This document shows, piece by piece, positions 1-6,952 of a DNA stretch of 9,255 bases. Positions within the stretch are counted from its first letter, which is position 1, and the number at the start of each line of letters is the position of its first letter. The stretch spans positions 1-9,255 of the forward strand of contig DORE01000081.1 in NCBI GenBank assembly GCA_003514305.1, in the 5' to 3' direction. A program made the position numbers and the translations under genes. The notes under the pieces were generated by a model. That model saw nothing but the letters and a program-made list of their open reading frames with translations, searched no databases and had not been told where the DNA came from. The DNA is from Gammaproteobacteria bacterium. GTDB taxonomy: Bacteria > Pseudomonadota > Gammaproteobacteria > Pseudomonadales > Pseudohongiellaceae.

Positions 1-175
1 CAATTGGTTCCTGCACGGCTATTTTTCCTGAGCGAATTTGTTCGCACTATTAGCGCGACGTAAGAAGCTAGCAGATATCAGCAAACACCGAGATATAGAG
101 TCTCTTTTCGCCTCTTTGAATGCAGATCAAAAGTAAGAGGAAATCAGTCAATACTGAAAACAAGAGGCAACAAGC
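1..175. other. Left-edge stretch with no supported gene
   Basis: Nothing here can be assigned to a gene. Three short reading tails enter from the left edge on the + strand and stop at about 31, 53 and 63; any could be the C-terminus of a gene lying outside the window, but none has a recognisable motif. A 5-bp hairpin (arms 32-36 and 41-45, loop TTTG) has no T tract on either strand, so it is unlikely to be a terminator. I see no tRNA-like fold and no convincing promoter. Confidence 0.5.
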
Positions 176-200
176 AAAAAACCCTGGCAAGTAGCCAGGG
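176..200 (-). terminator. Intrinsic terminator of the methyltransferase-like lipoprotein gene
   Basis: Read on the minus strand, a perfect 7-bp stem (arms 194-200 and 182-188, CCCTGGC with GCCAGGG) encloses a 5-base loop and is followed at once by six T residues (176-181). It lies 26 bases past the stop codon at 227, the usual position for a rho-independent terminator. There is no T tract on the + strand, so it should act only on leftward transcription. Confidence 0.88.
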
Positions 201-226
201 CTTCCTGTTCGAGCCCAGTAAAACCC

Positions 227-1144
227 TTAAGAAGATTTGCGAAACCTGAGCGTCATGCGATCGGATTCACCTATGTTTGCCGTCTCCGGATTGTCAGTGC
301 TTGTGGGCGGCAATCGCCAGACGAAACCATCGGCTGCGTCATTGGGATTGGCGTTGATCTCGCTGGCCTCCTCAAAAACGAAACCTGCTCTTTCGAATGC
401 AGCAATCACATCACTCTGTTTCACGTAACCGTTGTTACCGTTGGCAAACGCCGGATCAGCATCTTCCGGTGCACGGTGCTGCACCACACCGACTACTCCA
501 CCTGGGGCAAGCACGTCATAAACTTCGGCCAGAGCGGTATCGATGAGCGGCTCATCGAATCGAAACAGGTGATGCATGGCACGAAAAAATAGAGCCGCAT
601 CAGCCTGCCCATCCTCGGAGTCTGGGATACTGTCGATCGCATAGCCTATGATAGGTCGTGAAGGCTCAACTCCCTCGACATTCAGATAGCGAGCCATTTG
701 GGCGATATCAGCACCAATATTCTCTCTAGATTCCTCATTCCAGGTACTAAACATTTGACTAAACAGAGCGTCTGGATAGGTCACGCCAATCATGCGACCT
801 TGTGCCGCCGTCAGCGGATTCAAAATCTGTGTATACCAGCCACCTTTGCCAGGCAGAACCTCAACAATGGTCATATCAGGCTCAATGCCAAAGAAAGACA
901 ATGTATCTAGTGGGTTGCGCCAATCATCACGACCTCGGTTGTCTGCCCTACGTTCATGGTTAATTACGTCTTCCAGACTGGGGCCAGCTTGCATGCTCGC
1001 TTCTGCCATCGGCGATGGGTCTGCGCCGGGTCCAGTTGCACTGGATGAGGAATCAACAGCAACGGCTGTAGTCTCCGAATCGTTAGAGCAAGCAGCCAGC
1101 AGCAGGGCCATTGCGCTCGCTGTAATTATTACCTTGGCTTTCAT
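227..1144 (-). CDS. Lipoprotein with class I SAM-methyltransferase fold (COG4798-like)
   Basis: This is a 305-residue protein. It starts with a lipoprotein signal (MKAKVIITASAMALLLAAC) with a lipobox ending at Cys19. Ser at +2 favours the outer membrane under the Lol rule. A low-complexity Ser/Ala/Pro linker (about 20-55) precedes a methyltransferase-like domain. That domain has a motif I variant VEVLPGKGGWYT (94-105), a His-rich segment FRAMHHLF (187-194), VLAPGG (211-216) and HRAP (223-226), and it ends in a DRMTLRF strand. This pattern fits the family of predicted exported methyltransferases, whose substrate is unknown. The start at 1144 is preferred over an upstream in-frame ATG at 1243 because AAGGAG lies 6 bases before it and it yields a proper signal peptide. 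A 127-bp gap separates it from dnaE2, and it has its own terminator. How a periplasm-facing protein would obtain SAM is unclear, so it may not be a working methyltransferase. Confidence 0.85.
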   Translation of the reverse strand: MKAKVIITASAMALLLAACSNDSETTAVAVDSSSSATGPGADPSPMAEASMQAGPSLEDVINHERRADNRGRDDWRNPLDTLSFFGIEPDMTIVEVLPGKGGWYTQILNPLTAAQGRMIGVTYPDALFSQMFSTWNEESRENIGADIAQMARYLNVEGVEPSRPIIGYAIDSIPDSEDGQADAALFFRAMHHLFRFDEPLIDTALAEVYDVLAPGGVVGVVQHRAPEDADPAFANGNNGYVKQSDVIAAFERAGFVFEEASEINANPNDAADGFVWRLPPTSTDNPETANIGESDRMTLRFRKSS

Positions 1145-1150
1145 GAAGTT

Positions 1151-1156
1151 CTCCTT
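1151..1156 (-). promoter_or_regulatory. Ribosome binding site deciding the lipoprotein start
   Basis: AAGGAG on the minus strand lies 6 bases upstream of the ATG at 1144. It places translation start at the lipoprotein signal rather than at the in-frame ATG 33 codons upstream. Confidence 0.85.
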
Positions 1157-1271
1157 AAGAATCGCGTGATTTTTATGTGCTATATGCGTTTTAGTGCTCT
1201 CAGCGGCCACTACTACTAGAAACCTTATATTGGAAGAGTACAAGGTAACTTCGCTGAACGCGGTTGTCCAG

Positions 1272-4200
1272 CTAAGTAAAATCCCGCGACGACACTTCCA
1301 TTGTTCTGAGCCAATGGCTCAAATCGACAAGCTCTCTGGCAACGAGATGAATGGCTCCGTCGCTCTTCTGAACGTGCCCCACCACACCCATTAGCATGGC
1401 TTGACGCACAATCGGCCGTTTTTTCTCTCCAAGAGAGGGCCACACGACTACATTAACAAGGCCACTTTCATCTTCAAGAGTAAGAAAAGTGACGCCCGCT
1501 GCCGTCATAGGGCGCTGCCGACAGGTAACGAGGCCCGTGATCTTCGCAGGGCCTTCGTTGTCTATCTGAGGAAGCTCGTCGGCGCGCTGCACATTGAAGT
1601 TATTCAAATGAGGTCGAAACAGGGCAACAGGATGGCGTCTAAGAGTAAAACCAGTAGCCGCATAATCGCCGAAGATATTCTGCTTCTCATTTGCTACCGG
1701 CAAGAGCACGTCGACACCAAAGTCGCTGTCGAAGCCTGGGTCGGCAAAAAATGACAGCTGACCATCGGCGTTAACAACCTTCTTACCATGGCCGGCGGTT
1801 TCGATACCGCTAGCCTGCCAGAAAGCTCGATGACGGTCGCCACTCAACTCGCGCAGAGCATCGGCGGCAGCCAGAGCTTCAAGGTCCTTACGATTAATGC
1901 CGCTGTGAAACACCAGATTCTGTACAGTATTAAATTTGCCAGACTGCCTTGCCTTCACTATCGCTTCTGCACCTGATTCTGACAATCCCTTGACCAGACG
2001 TAAGCCAATACGTATCTGTGCCGCGCTATTGTGATGACAGGGAGAATCTGGCTTCACGTAGTTTTCATCAAACTCCAAGGTACTTTCATAGCTGCTTTCA
2101 TTAATGTCGACTGGCAGAATCACGACTCCATGGCACCTTGCGTCTTTTAATAGCTGCGCCGGCGCATAAAACCCCATGGGCTGACTATTCAGCAAGGCAC
2201 AGCAAAAAGCCGCTGGATGGTAGAGCTTGAACCAGGACGATACATAAGCAATCAGAGCAAAACTGGCAGAGTGAGACTCCGGGAAGCCGTAGTCACCAAA
2301 GCCTTTGATCTGGTTGAATAGTTTCTCCGCAAAATCCTCTTCGTAACCGCGGGCCAGCATGCCATCAATCAGCTTCTTACGATAAGGCTCTAAGCCGCCT
2401 TTGCGCTTCCACGCTGACATAGCCCGGCGCAGCTGGTCAGCTTCTCCTCCAGTAAACCCTGCCGCTACCATAGCCAATTGCATTACTTGCTCCTGGAAAA
2501 TCGGCACGCCTAGAGTGCGCTCCAGGGCGTCTTTAACCGCTTCGCTAGGATAGCTGACTGGTTCCTTACCATTGCGTCGGTTTAAGTAAGGGTGAACCAT
2601 ATTACCCTGAATAGGGCCAGGTCGCACGATTGCAATCTGAACAACCAGATCATAATAACTGCGAGGGCGAAGACGCGGCAGCATACTCATTTGAGCTCTG
2701 GATTCGATCTGGAAGACGCCAATGGTGTCTGCTTCACCTATCATATCGTATACCTTGGGGTCTTCGGCCGGAATCTTCTGCATGGTGAGCGGTTCCTCGC
2801 TATAACTACTCACTAAATGCAAACATTTCTGTACTGCCGTCAGCATACCCAAAGCGAGTACATCTATCTTCAGCAGGCCTAGGGATTCCAGATCATCTTT
2901 TTCCCACTGAATCACAGTGCGATCCGCCATACTCGCATTTTCAATGGGCACCATATGAGTAAGCGGGCCCTGGCTTATAACAAAGCCACCCACATGCTGA
3001 GATAGATGGCGAGGATAGCCGATCAGGGCCTTCGCTAGCATCACCAGCATCTGAATTTTTCTGTCACTGTAGTCTATCTTCGAGTCAGACAGCTGTTCCT
3101 CTAGAGAGGACCCCCACCAGTAAATCGACTTGGCGATATGGCACAGCAACTCTTCCTCCAACCCCAAGACCTTTCCTACATCTCTTATCGCACTGCGGGA
3201 CCGGTAAGTAATGACTGTCGCTGCTAGCGCCGCGCGACCTCTGCTATACTTATTGTATATGTATTGAATTACTTCCTCTCGACGGGAATTCTCAAAGTCC
3301 ACATCGATATCGGGTGGCTCATTACGCTCCTTGGAGATAAAGCGCTCGAACAACACGTCTACCCGCGCCGGATCTACTTCCGTAATTCCAAGGCTATAGC
3401 ACACAGCCGAGTTTGCTGCCGATCCGCGTCCCTGACACAAGATGCCTTGGCTACGAGCAAAGACCACCAGATCGTGCACCGTCAAAAAGTAATGCTCGTA
3501 ATTGAGCTCTTTAATCAGCATCAACTCATGTTCAATGATGTTACGCACTCTCGGTGTGGCACCAGCAGGCCAGCGCTCACGAATCCCCGCCTCAGTTAAT
3601 TCGCGAAGCCAACCATGCGGCGTGTAGTCGCAGGGCACCAGTTCCCGCGGATATTCATAGCGCAACTCATTAAGCGAGAAATGACAGCGATTAGCGATCT
3701 CTACAGTGGCTGTCAGCAACGCAGGTGGATACAGCTTGGCTAGCTGCTCCCGATTACGGAGATGACGCTGGCCGTTAGACTCTCCTTCCAACCCAAGCTC
3801 ATCAATAGGCCGCCGCAGGCGAATCGCAGTTACCGTATCTTGCAAGATGCGGCGACTCGGCACATGCATGTAAACACCGCCGGCGGCACACAGCGGCAAG
3901 TCATATTGCTTGCCCAATTGCTGTAGGCGCCGCAGCCTCGCCCGGTCATCACCCCTTAGCAATAGCTCCACTCCGATCCACAGCTGAACAGTAAACAGAC
4001 GTCGCATCCATACCGCCTGACAAGCCAGTTGCTCAGGCGTCTGGTTCAGATTCGGCAACCACAACGCCAGGCAGTCTGTCGGTAGATGTTTCTCCACCAT
4101 GGAACAATCCATACGATAGCTACCCTTCGCGCCGTCACATCGGGCACAGCTAATCAAATGACTAAGGTGACCATAGCCGCGCCTGTTACAAGCCAGCAGC

Positions 4201-4484
4201 ACAAAGTGGCAGCCCTCTTCGAGGTGAAACTCACTGCCAATAATCAGCGCTATCGACCTCTCCTGCGCCGCCATATGAGCACGCACTACCCCAGATAGCG
4301 AACACTCATCGGTAATGGCGATCGCCTGATAGCCCAACTCATGAGCCTGCTCTACCAGCTCTTCCGGGAAGGATGCGCCGCGCAGAAAAGTGAAGTTAGA
4401 GATGCAGTGCAGCTCGGCATAAGTGGGCAGCTTGGCTGGCGCCAAGGCTTTTGAGGTTGTTTCTTTCAGGGATTTCTTGGCCAT
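1272..4484 (-). CDS. dnaE2: Error-prone DNA polymerase DnaE2 (Pol III alpha-like)
   Basis: This is a 1070-residue C-family DNA polymerase, complete and of normal length for DnaE2, which carries out SOS-induced translesion synthesis and mutagenesis. An N-terminal PHP domain begins at about residue 17 and includes LHCISNFTFLRGAS (25-38), the DnaE2 form of that motif. The palm follows with GRGSAANS (352-359), catalytic aspartates D392 and D394 in PPDIDVDF, and D541 in LLKIDVLALGM. QHVGGFVIS lies near 496 and FPESHSASFALIAY at 734-747. A helix-hairpin-helix stretch at about 826-846 and an OB-fold at about 980-1046 close the protein. QLSFF (909-913) resembles a beta-clamp binding pentapeptide. The ATG at 4484 is chosen over one 34 codons upstream because the longer form would run through the LexA box and promoter. 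No good Shine-Dalgarno is seen. imuA and imuB, often in one operon with dnaE2, are not adjacent. Confidence 0.97.
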   Translation of the reverse strand: MAKKSLKETTSKALAPAKLPTYAELHCISNFTFLRGASFPEELVEQAHELGYQAIAITDECSLSGVVRAHMAAQERSIALIIGSEFHLEEGCHFVLLACNRRGYGHLSHLISCARCDGAKGSYRMDCSMVEKHLPTDCLALWLPNLNQTPEQLACQAVWMRRLFTVQLWIGVELLLRGDDRARLRRLQQLGKQYDLPLCAAGGVYMHVPSRRILQDTVTAIRLRRPIDELGLEGESNGQRHLRNREQLAKLYPPALLTATVEIANRCHFSLNELRYEYPRELVPCDYTPHGWLRELTEAGIRERWPAGATPRVRNIIEHELMLIKELNYEHYFLTVHDLVVFARSQGILCQGRGSAANSAVCYSLGITEVDPARVDVLFERFISKERNEPPDIDVDFENSRREEVIQYIYNKYSRGRAALAATVITYRSRSAIRDVGKVLGLEEELLCHIAKSIYWWGSSLEEQLSDSKIDYSDRKIQMLVMLAKALIGYPRHLSQHVGGFVISQGPLTHMVPIENASMADRTVIQWEKDDLESLGLLKIDVLALGMLTAVQKCLHLVSSYSEEPLTMQKIPAEDPKVYDMIGEADTIGVFQIESRAQMSMLPRLRPRSYYDLVVQIAIVRPGPIQGNMVHPYLNRRNGKEPVSYPSEAVKDALERTLGVPIFQEQVMQLAMVAAGFTGGEADQLRRAMSAWKRKGGLEPYRKKLIDGMLARGYEEDFAEKLFNQIKGFGDYGFPESHSASFALIAYVSSWFKLYHPAAFCCALLNSQPMGFYAPAQLLKDARCHGVVILPVDINESSYESTLEFDENYVKPDSPCHHNSAAQIRIGLRLVKGLSESGAEAIVKARQSGKFNTVQNLVFHSGINRKDLEALAAADALRELSGDRHRAFWQASGIETAGHGKKVVNADGQLSFFADPGFDSDFGVDVLLPVANEKQNIFGDYAATGFTLRRHPVALFRPHLNNFNVQRADELPQIDNEGPAKITGLVTCRQRPMTAAGVTFLTLEDESGLVNVVVWPSLGEKKRPIVRQAMLMGVVGHVQKSDGAIHLVARELVDLSHWLRTMEVSSRDFT

Positions 4485-4494
4485 AATGACATAG

Positions 4495-4528
4495 CTAAAA
4501 ATACTGTATATATACACAGTATTTTTAG
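4495..4528. promoter_or_regulatory. LexA (SOS) box within a 34-bp inverted repeat, dnaE2 operator
   Basis: The core at 4502-4521 reads, on the minus strand, TACTGT then GTATATAT then ACAGTA. This is 19 of 20 bases identical to the E. coli-type LexA consensus, with the required CTGT-N8-ACAG spacing. The symmetry extends further: 4495-4507 and 4516-4528 are perfect 13-base inverted arms around an 8-base AT-rich centre. It lies 10 bases upstream of the dnaE2 start and overlaps the predicted -10 element, so LexA binding should block the promoter. No + strand gene follows within 1 kb, so dnaE2 is the only evident target. Confidence 0.93.
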
Positions 4529-4544
4529 GAGCGCCTAATGTCAA
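4516..4544 (-). promoter_or_regulatory. Predicted sigma70 promoter of dnaE2
   Basis: On the minus strand a perfect -35 TTGACA (4539-4544) is followed, after a 17-base spacer, by the -10-like hexamer TACTGT (4516-4521), which is also the first half of the LexA core. The -10 matches consensus at only 3 of 6 bases, but the perfect -35 and ideal spacing support it. Transcription would start near 4509, giving a leader of about 25 bases. Confidence 0.7.
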
Positions 4545-4803
4545 CCTGAAACATCGAAACTGACACACAGTGCCAAGAAAAACCATTCAACTATAGAAAA
4601 ATGCCCGGCGGGAACACAACAGGAATCCGTCAGCCAACACACTCAGTCTTACTTCATCAGTCAACTGGACCGAAGAATCACGTCTGCAATAAGCGAACCC
4701 TACACTGGTACCAGTCACTGGTGGAAGACGGCTAAACCTGGCCAGATTATCCGGTTTGGCCAATCCGAGAATCACACAAGACAAGTTCATCCCGAAGACA
4801 AAT
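4545..4803. other. Gap between GST and dnaE2, no gene seen
   Basis: Together with the dnaE2 promoter region this makes a 319-bp stretch without a supported gene. It contains a perfect 12-bp palindrome (4704-4715, ACTGGTACCAGT). It also contains a near-perfect 9-bp hairpin (arms 4730-4738 and 4753-4761, one G-T pair, 14-base loop). Neither is followed by a T tract, so neither is a clear terminator, although the hairpin lies about 43 bases past the GST stop and could sit in its 3' end. A leftward reading frame at 4587-4844 overlaps the GST end and has no recognisable features. Confidence 0.5.
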
Positions 4804-5457
4804 TCAGAATGGCATAGGCACTGGTAAATCCTGTGGTACAGCATAACCTCTCTGCACGGCTGGGCGTTCCGCGATTCTTACGTACCAATCCATCACGCGC
4901 GGAAACTCTCGCAGATTCATCTCCTGCCACTCAAACCGGGAAATCCACGGCCACGCGGCTATGTCCGCGACCGAATACTCCTCACAGATGAATTTACGAC
5001 GTTCAAGTCTGGACTCCAAAACCTGGTAGAGGCGGCGGTTCTCGGTAAGGAAGCGCTCCTCTGCATAGGCTGACTTCCCTGCATTGAATTTTACAAAGTG
5101 ATGGGTTTGGCCAAGCATTGGCCCCAGGCTGGCCATCTGAAACATCAGCCATTCGAGCTGCTGCCAACGCAGTGACCCACCCAAACTCATTAGACGTCCC
5201 GACTTGCTGGCCAGATATATAAGAATGGCGCCTGATTCCATCAGATGGGTACCTTCATCACGATCTATAATCACCGGAATCTTATTGTTCGGGCTGATCG
5301 CCAGAAATTCAGGGGTATGTTGTTGACCACGAGTAATGTTGACGGGAATTACTCGATAAGGAAGGGCAAGCTCTTCAAGCATGATCGAGACTTTACGGCC
5401 GTTTGGGGTAGCCCAGGTATAGAGATCAATTTCTTGATTTATTCCAGCATCTGACAT
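4804..5457 (-). CDS. Nu-class glutathione S-transferase (YfcG/YghU type)
   Basis: This is a 217-residue cytosolic GST, full length for the class. The N-terminal thioredoxin-like domain carries IDLYTWATPNGRKVSIMLEE (10-29). Its Thr17 and Asn19 correspond to the T-P-N-G motif of E. coli YfcG, whose Thr9 and Asn11 lie in the glutathione site. The conserved cis-proline is Pro61 in NKIPVI, and the Glu74-Ser75 pair that binds the gamma-glutamyl group lies in MESGAILIYLA. The helical C-terminal domain includes the N-capping box SVADIAAW (162-169). Nu-class enzymes reduce disulfides and peroxides using glutathione, so a thiol-redox role is likely; the substrate is unknown. The ATG at 5457 is preferred over one 26 codons upstream because AAGGA lies 7 bases before it and the family's N-terminus aligns there. 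It is a single-gene unit, divergent from the TPR gene. Confidence 0.92.
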   Translation of the reverse strand: MSDAGINQEIDLYTWATPNGRKVSIMLEELALPYRVIPVNITRGQQHTPEFLAISPNNKIPVIIDRDEGTHLMESGAILIYLASKSGRLMSLGGSLRWQQLEWLMFQMASLGPMLGQTHHFVKFNAGKSAYAEERFLTENRRLYQVLESRLERRKFICEEYSVADIAAWPWISRFEWQEMNLREFPRVMDWYVRIAERPAVQRGYAVPQDLPVPMPF

Positions 5458-5464
5458 GCTGTGA

Positions 5465-5469
5465 TCCTT
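5465..5469 (-). promoter_or_regulatory. Ribosome binding site deciding the GST start
   Basis: AAGGA on the minus strand sits 7 bases upstream of the ATG at 5457. It supports the 217-residue product over the longer in-frame form beginning at 5535. Confidence 0.75.
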
Positions 5470-5522
5470 GTCGATGAAAAATTTGTTTCGGAAAACAGCG
5501 GGGGCTGCGTACGTGCCTTTAG

Positions 5523-5552
5523 AGTATAGCTGCAATTGACGACCGACGTGAA
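5523..5552 (-). promoter_or_regulatory. Possible sigma70 promoter of the GST gene
   Basis: On the minus strand TTCACG (5547-5552) and TATACT (5523-5528) are 18 bases apart, matching the -35 and -10 consensus at 4 and 5 of 6 bases. It lies about 65 bases upstream of the GST start, inside the 167-bp divergent region. I found no equally good candidate for the rightward TPR gene. Confidence 0.4.
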
Positions 5553-5624
5553 CATGACCGGAGTTTGCGGGCCACCGAGATTGCCGCTATGCTAAATTGA
5601 GTTAATAGCTGTTACCCTCGACCT

Positions 5625-6941
5625 ATGCTGCGTCTGTTAATTTTTTCCCTCCTCAGCTGGCCCGCTTCTTACAGTCTAGCACAAGAAGCAGGAAGCCCCT
5701 TTCCTTACCGCAGCGCGTATGAGGAAATGCGTTCGGAACAGCTTATTGCCCAAGGACTTCTCCAAATGGAGGCGAGAGACTACAGTAACGCAGAGAAGAC
5801 CTTTCTTGATGCAGTTCAGATAGCAAAAGTGAACTATGGGCTACGAGCTCCTCAACAGCGCGCCGCTCTGGTACATGTGATCGAAGCTCAGCTGGCACAA
5901 GAGAAGTGGCAGCTTGCTAGTAATCAGATTAGCTATTTTGAGTGGCTCAATAACGAGATTTATCTGCGCGATTTTTATGATTACCTACGCGGAACAAAGC
6001 AGCTCAGCGAATTGCTATATCGGGCATCGGCTGATGCTGGCAACTCAAATAGCACCCGATATCTCATCCTGGCAAAGAATCTCAGCTGGCGCGCTATCAG
6101 CTCGATCGAGGCTACCCTTGGAGAAACAGATATTGAGCTGGTGCCATGGCTATATGATGTAGCTCTGGCGCATTACTATCAAGTTTCCCTGATCAAGCGC
6201 CGATCTCTGCTCAGCAAAGACACAACTCAATCAGACCCTACGGAGTTTCATGGCTGGACCATGGCGAAAAGTGAGTCCTTACGCATTAGCTATCGAATAG
6301 GAAGAGACGTACTCAGTCGTATTCAGCAGATCGTTTCTAGTAGCGAAGACAGTTCGGCAGAGGCTTCAGCGCTTGCCATGCTCTATCAGGCAGACTGGGA
6401 GCTGTTGTTTAGTCACGAGGTCGCCGCGATGGCACTTTACCGCGAAGCAAGCCTCCAGCTAAGTGAGCTTGGCGTCGCATCCGAGCGACTTGATCTGCTC
6501 TTCGGTCGGCCTCGGGTGCTGCCCGATTCGGTTATATACACGCGCTTGGATGAGCTCGAGGCGGCGCTGGTGGCGGGACCCATTGAATTCAGAGCCTGGA
6601 CGCCCAATTATCCCGGCGCGCAGCTGCCATCTGCTAACGTTGCCGGTACCGACGCTCCGTGGCCAACCAGCGCGTTAATAGAATTCACCATGGTGCCAAT
6701 GCCAGCGATCGAGCTACAAAACAATCGCCGATTTATCAAACTTGGATTCGGATTAGGGAATATTGAAGTTATACAAACCACGCCGCCAGACATGATTTTA
6801 GACGACGAGGTTCGCTATCAGATATCACTTTTACAATTGCGGCCTACATTGAAAAATAGCTCACCTGTCGAGATGGGAAAATTCCAGTTACACTACTATT
6901 TCGCGCCGCAGCAAAATCTGTCCATCAACGAAGAAGGTTAA
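5625..6941 (+). CDS. Exported TPR-type protein with TonB_C-like C-terminus
   Basis: This is a 438-residue protein of unknown function. Residues 1-19 form a Sec signal peptide, with likely cleavage after SLA at Ala19, so the mature protein is periplasmic or envelope-associated. The body is mostly helical. A TPR-like helix pair lies at about 34-68 (GLLQMEARDYSNAEKTFLDAV) and another at about 247-282, with less clear helical repeats between. The last 90 or so residues change to strand-rich sequence: SALIEFTM (349-356), GLGNIEVIQTTPP (376-388), then LLQLRPTL before a closing QLHYYF. This order resembles the TonB C-terminal fold seen at the end of some exported TPR proteins; that is inference from the pattern. 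The start has no clear Shine-Dalgarno, but the signal peptide fixes it well. It probably forms an operon with the small gene 11 bases downstream. Confidence 0.8.
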   Translation: MLRLLIFSLLSWPASYSLAQEAGSPFPYRSAYEEMRSEQLIAQGLLQMEARDYSNAEKTFLDAVQIAKVNYGLRAPQQRAALVHVIEAQLAQEKWQLASNQISYFEWLNNEIYLRDFYDYLRGTKQLSELLYRASADAGNSNSTRYLILAKNLSWRAISSIEATLGETDIELVPWLYDVALAHYYQVSLIKRRSLLSKDTTQSDPTEFHGWTMAKSESLRISYRIGRDVLSRIQQIVSSSEDSSAEASALAMLYQADWELLFSHEVAAMALYREASLQLSELGVASERLDLLFGRPRVLPDSVIYTRLDELEAALVAGPIEFRAWTPNYPGAQLPSANVAGTDAPWPTSALIEFTMVPMPAIELQNNRRFIKLGFGLGNIEVIQTTPPDMILDDEVRYQISLLQLRPTLKNSSPVEMGKFQLHYYFAPQQNLSINEEG

Positions 6942-6952
6942 TTGATAAAAAA

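Noticed and set aside
32..45. Short hairpin near the left edge as a terminator
   Set aside because: Only 5 base pairs, AT-containing, and no T tract on either strand.
792..1169. Rightward 125-codon frame opposite the lipoprotein gene
   Set aside because: It is antisense to a well-supported gene and its composition mirrors the Ala/Ser-rich linker of that gene.
1145..1243. N-terminal extension of the methyltransferase-like lipoprotein to an ATG at 1243
   Set aside because: It would bury a good lipoprotein signal 33 residues inside the protein and ignore a strong AAGGAG placed just before 1144.
1401..1754. Rightward 117-codon frame opposite dnaE2
   Set aside because: Antisense to the C-terminal part of DnaE2, with no domain features; several similar shadow frames along dnaE2 were dropped for the same reason.
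4485..4586. N-terminal extension of DnaE2 to an ATG at 4586
   Set aside because: The extension would be translated across the LexA box and promoter, and its 34 residues do not resemble the DnaE2 N-terminus.
4587..4844. Leftward 85-codon frame in the gap, overlapping the GST end
   Set aside because: No recognisable motif, signal or ribosome binding site, and it overlaps a real gene in another frame.
5458..5535. N-terminal extension of the GST
   Set aside because: The GST fold begins just after the ATG at 5457, which has its own ribosome binding site, and the likely promoter -10 lies within the proposed extension.
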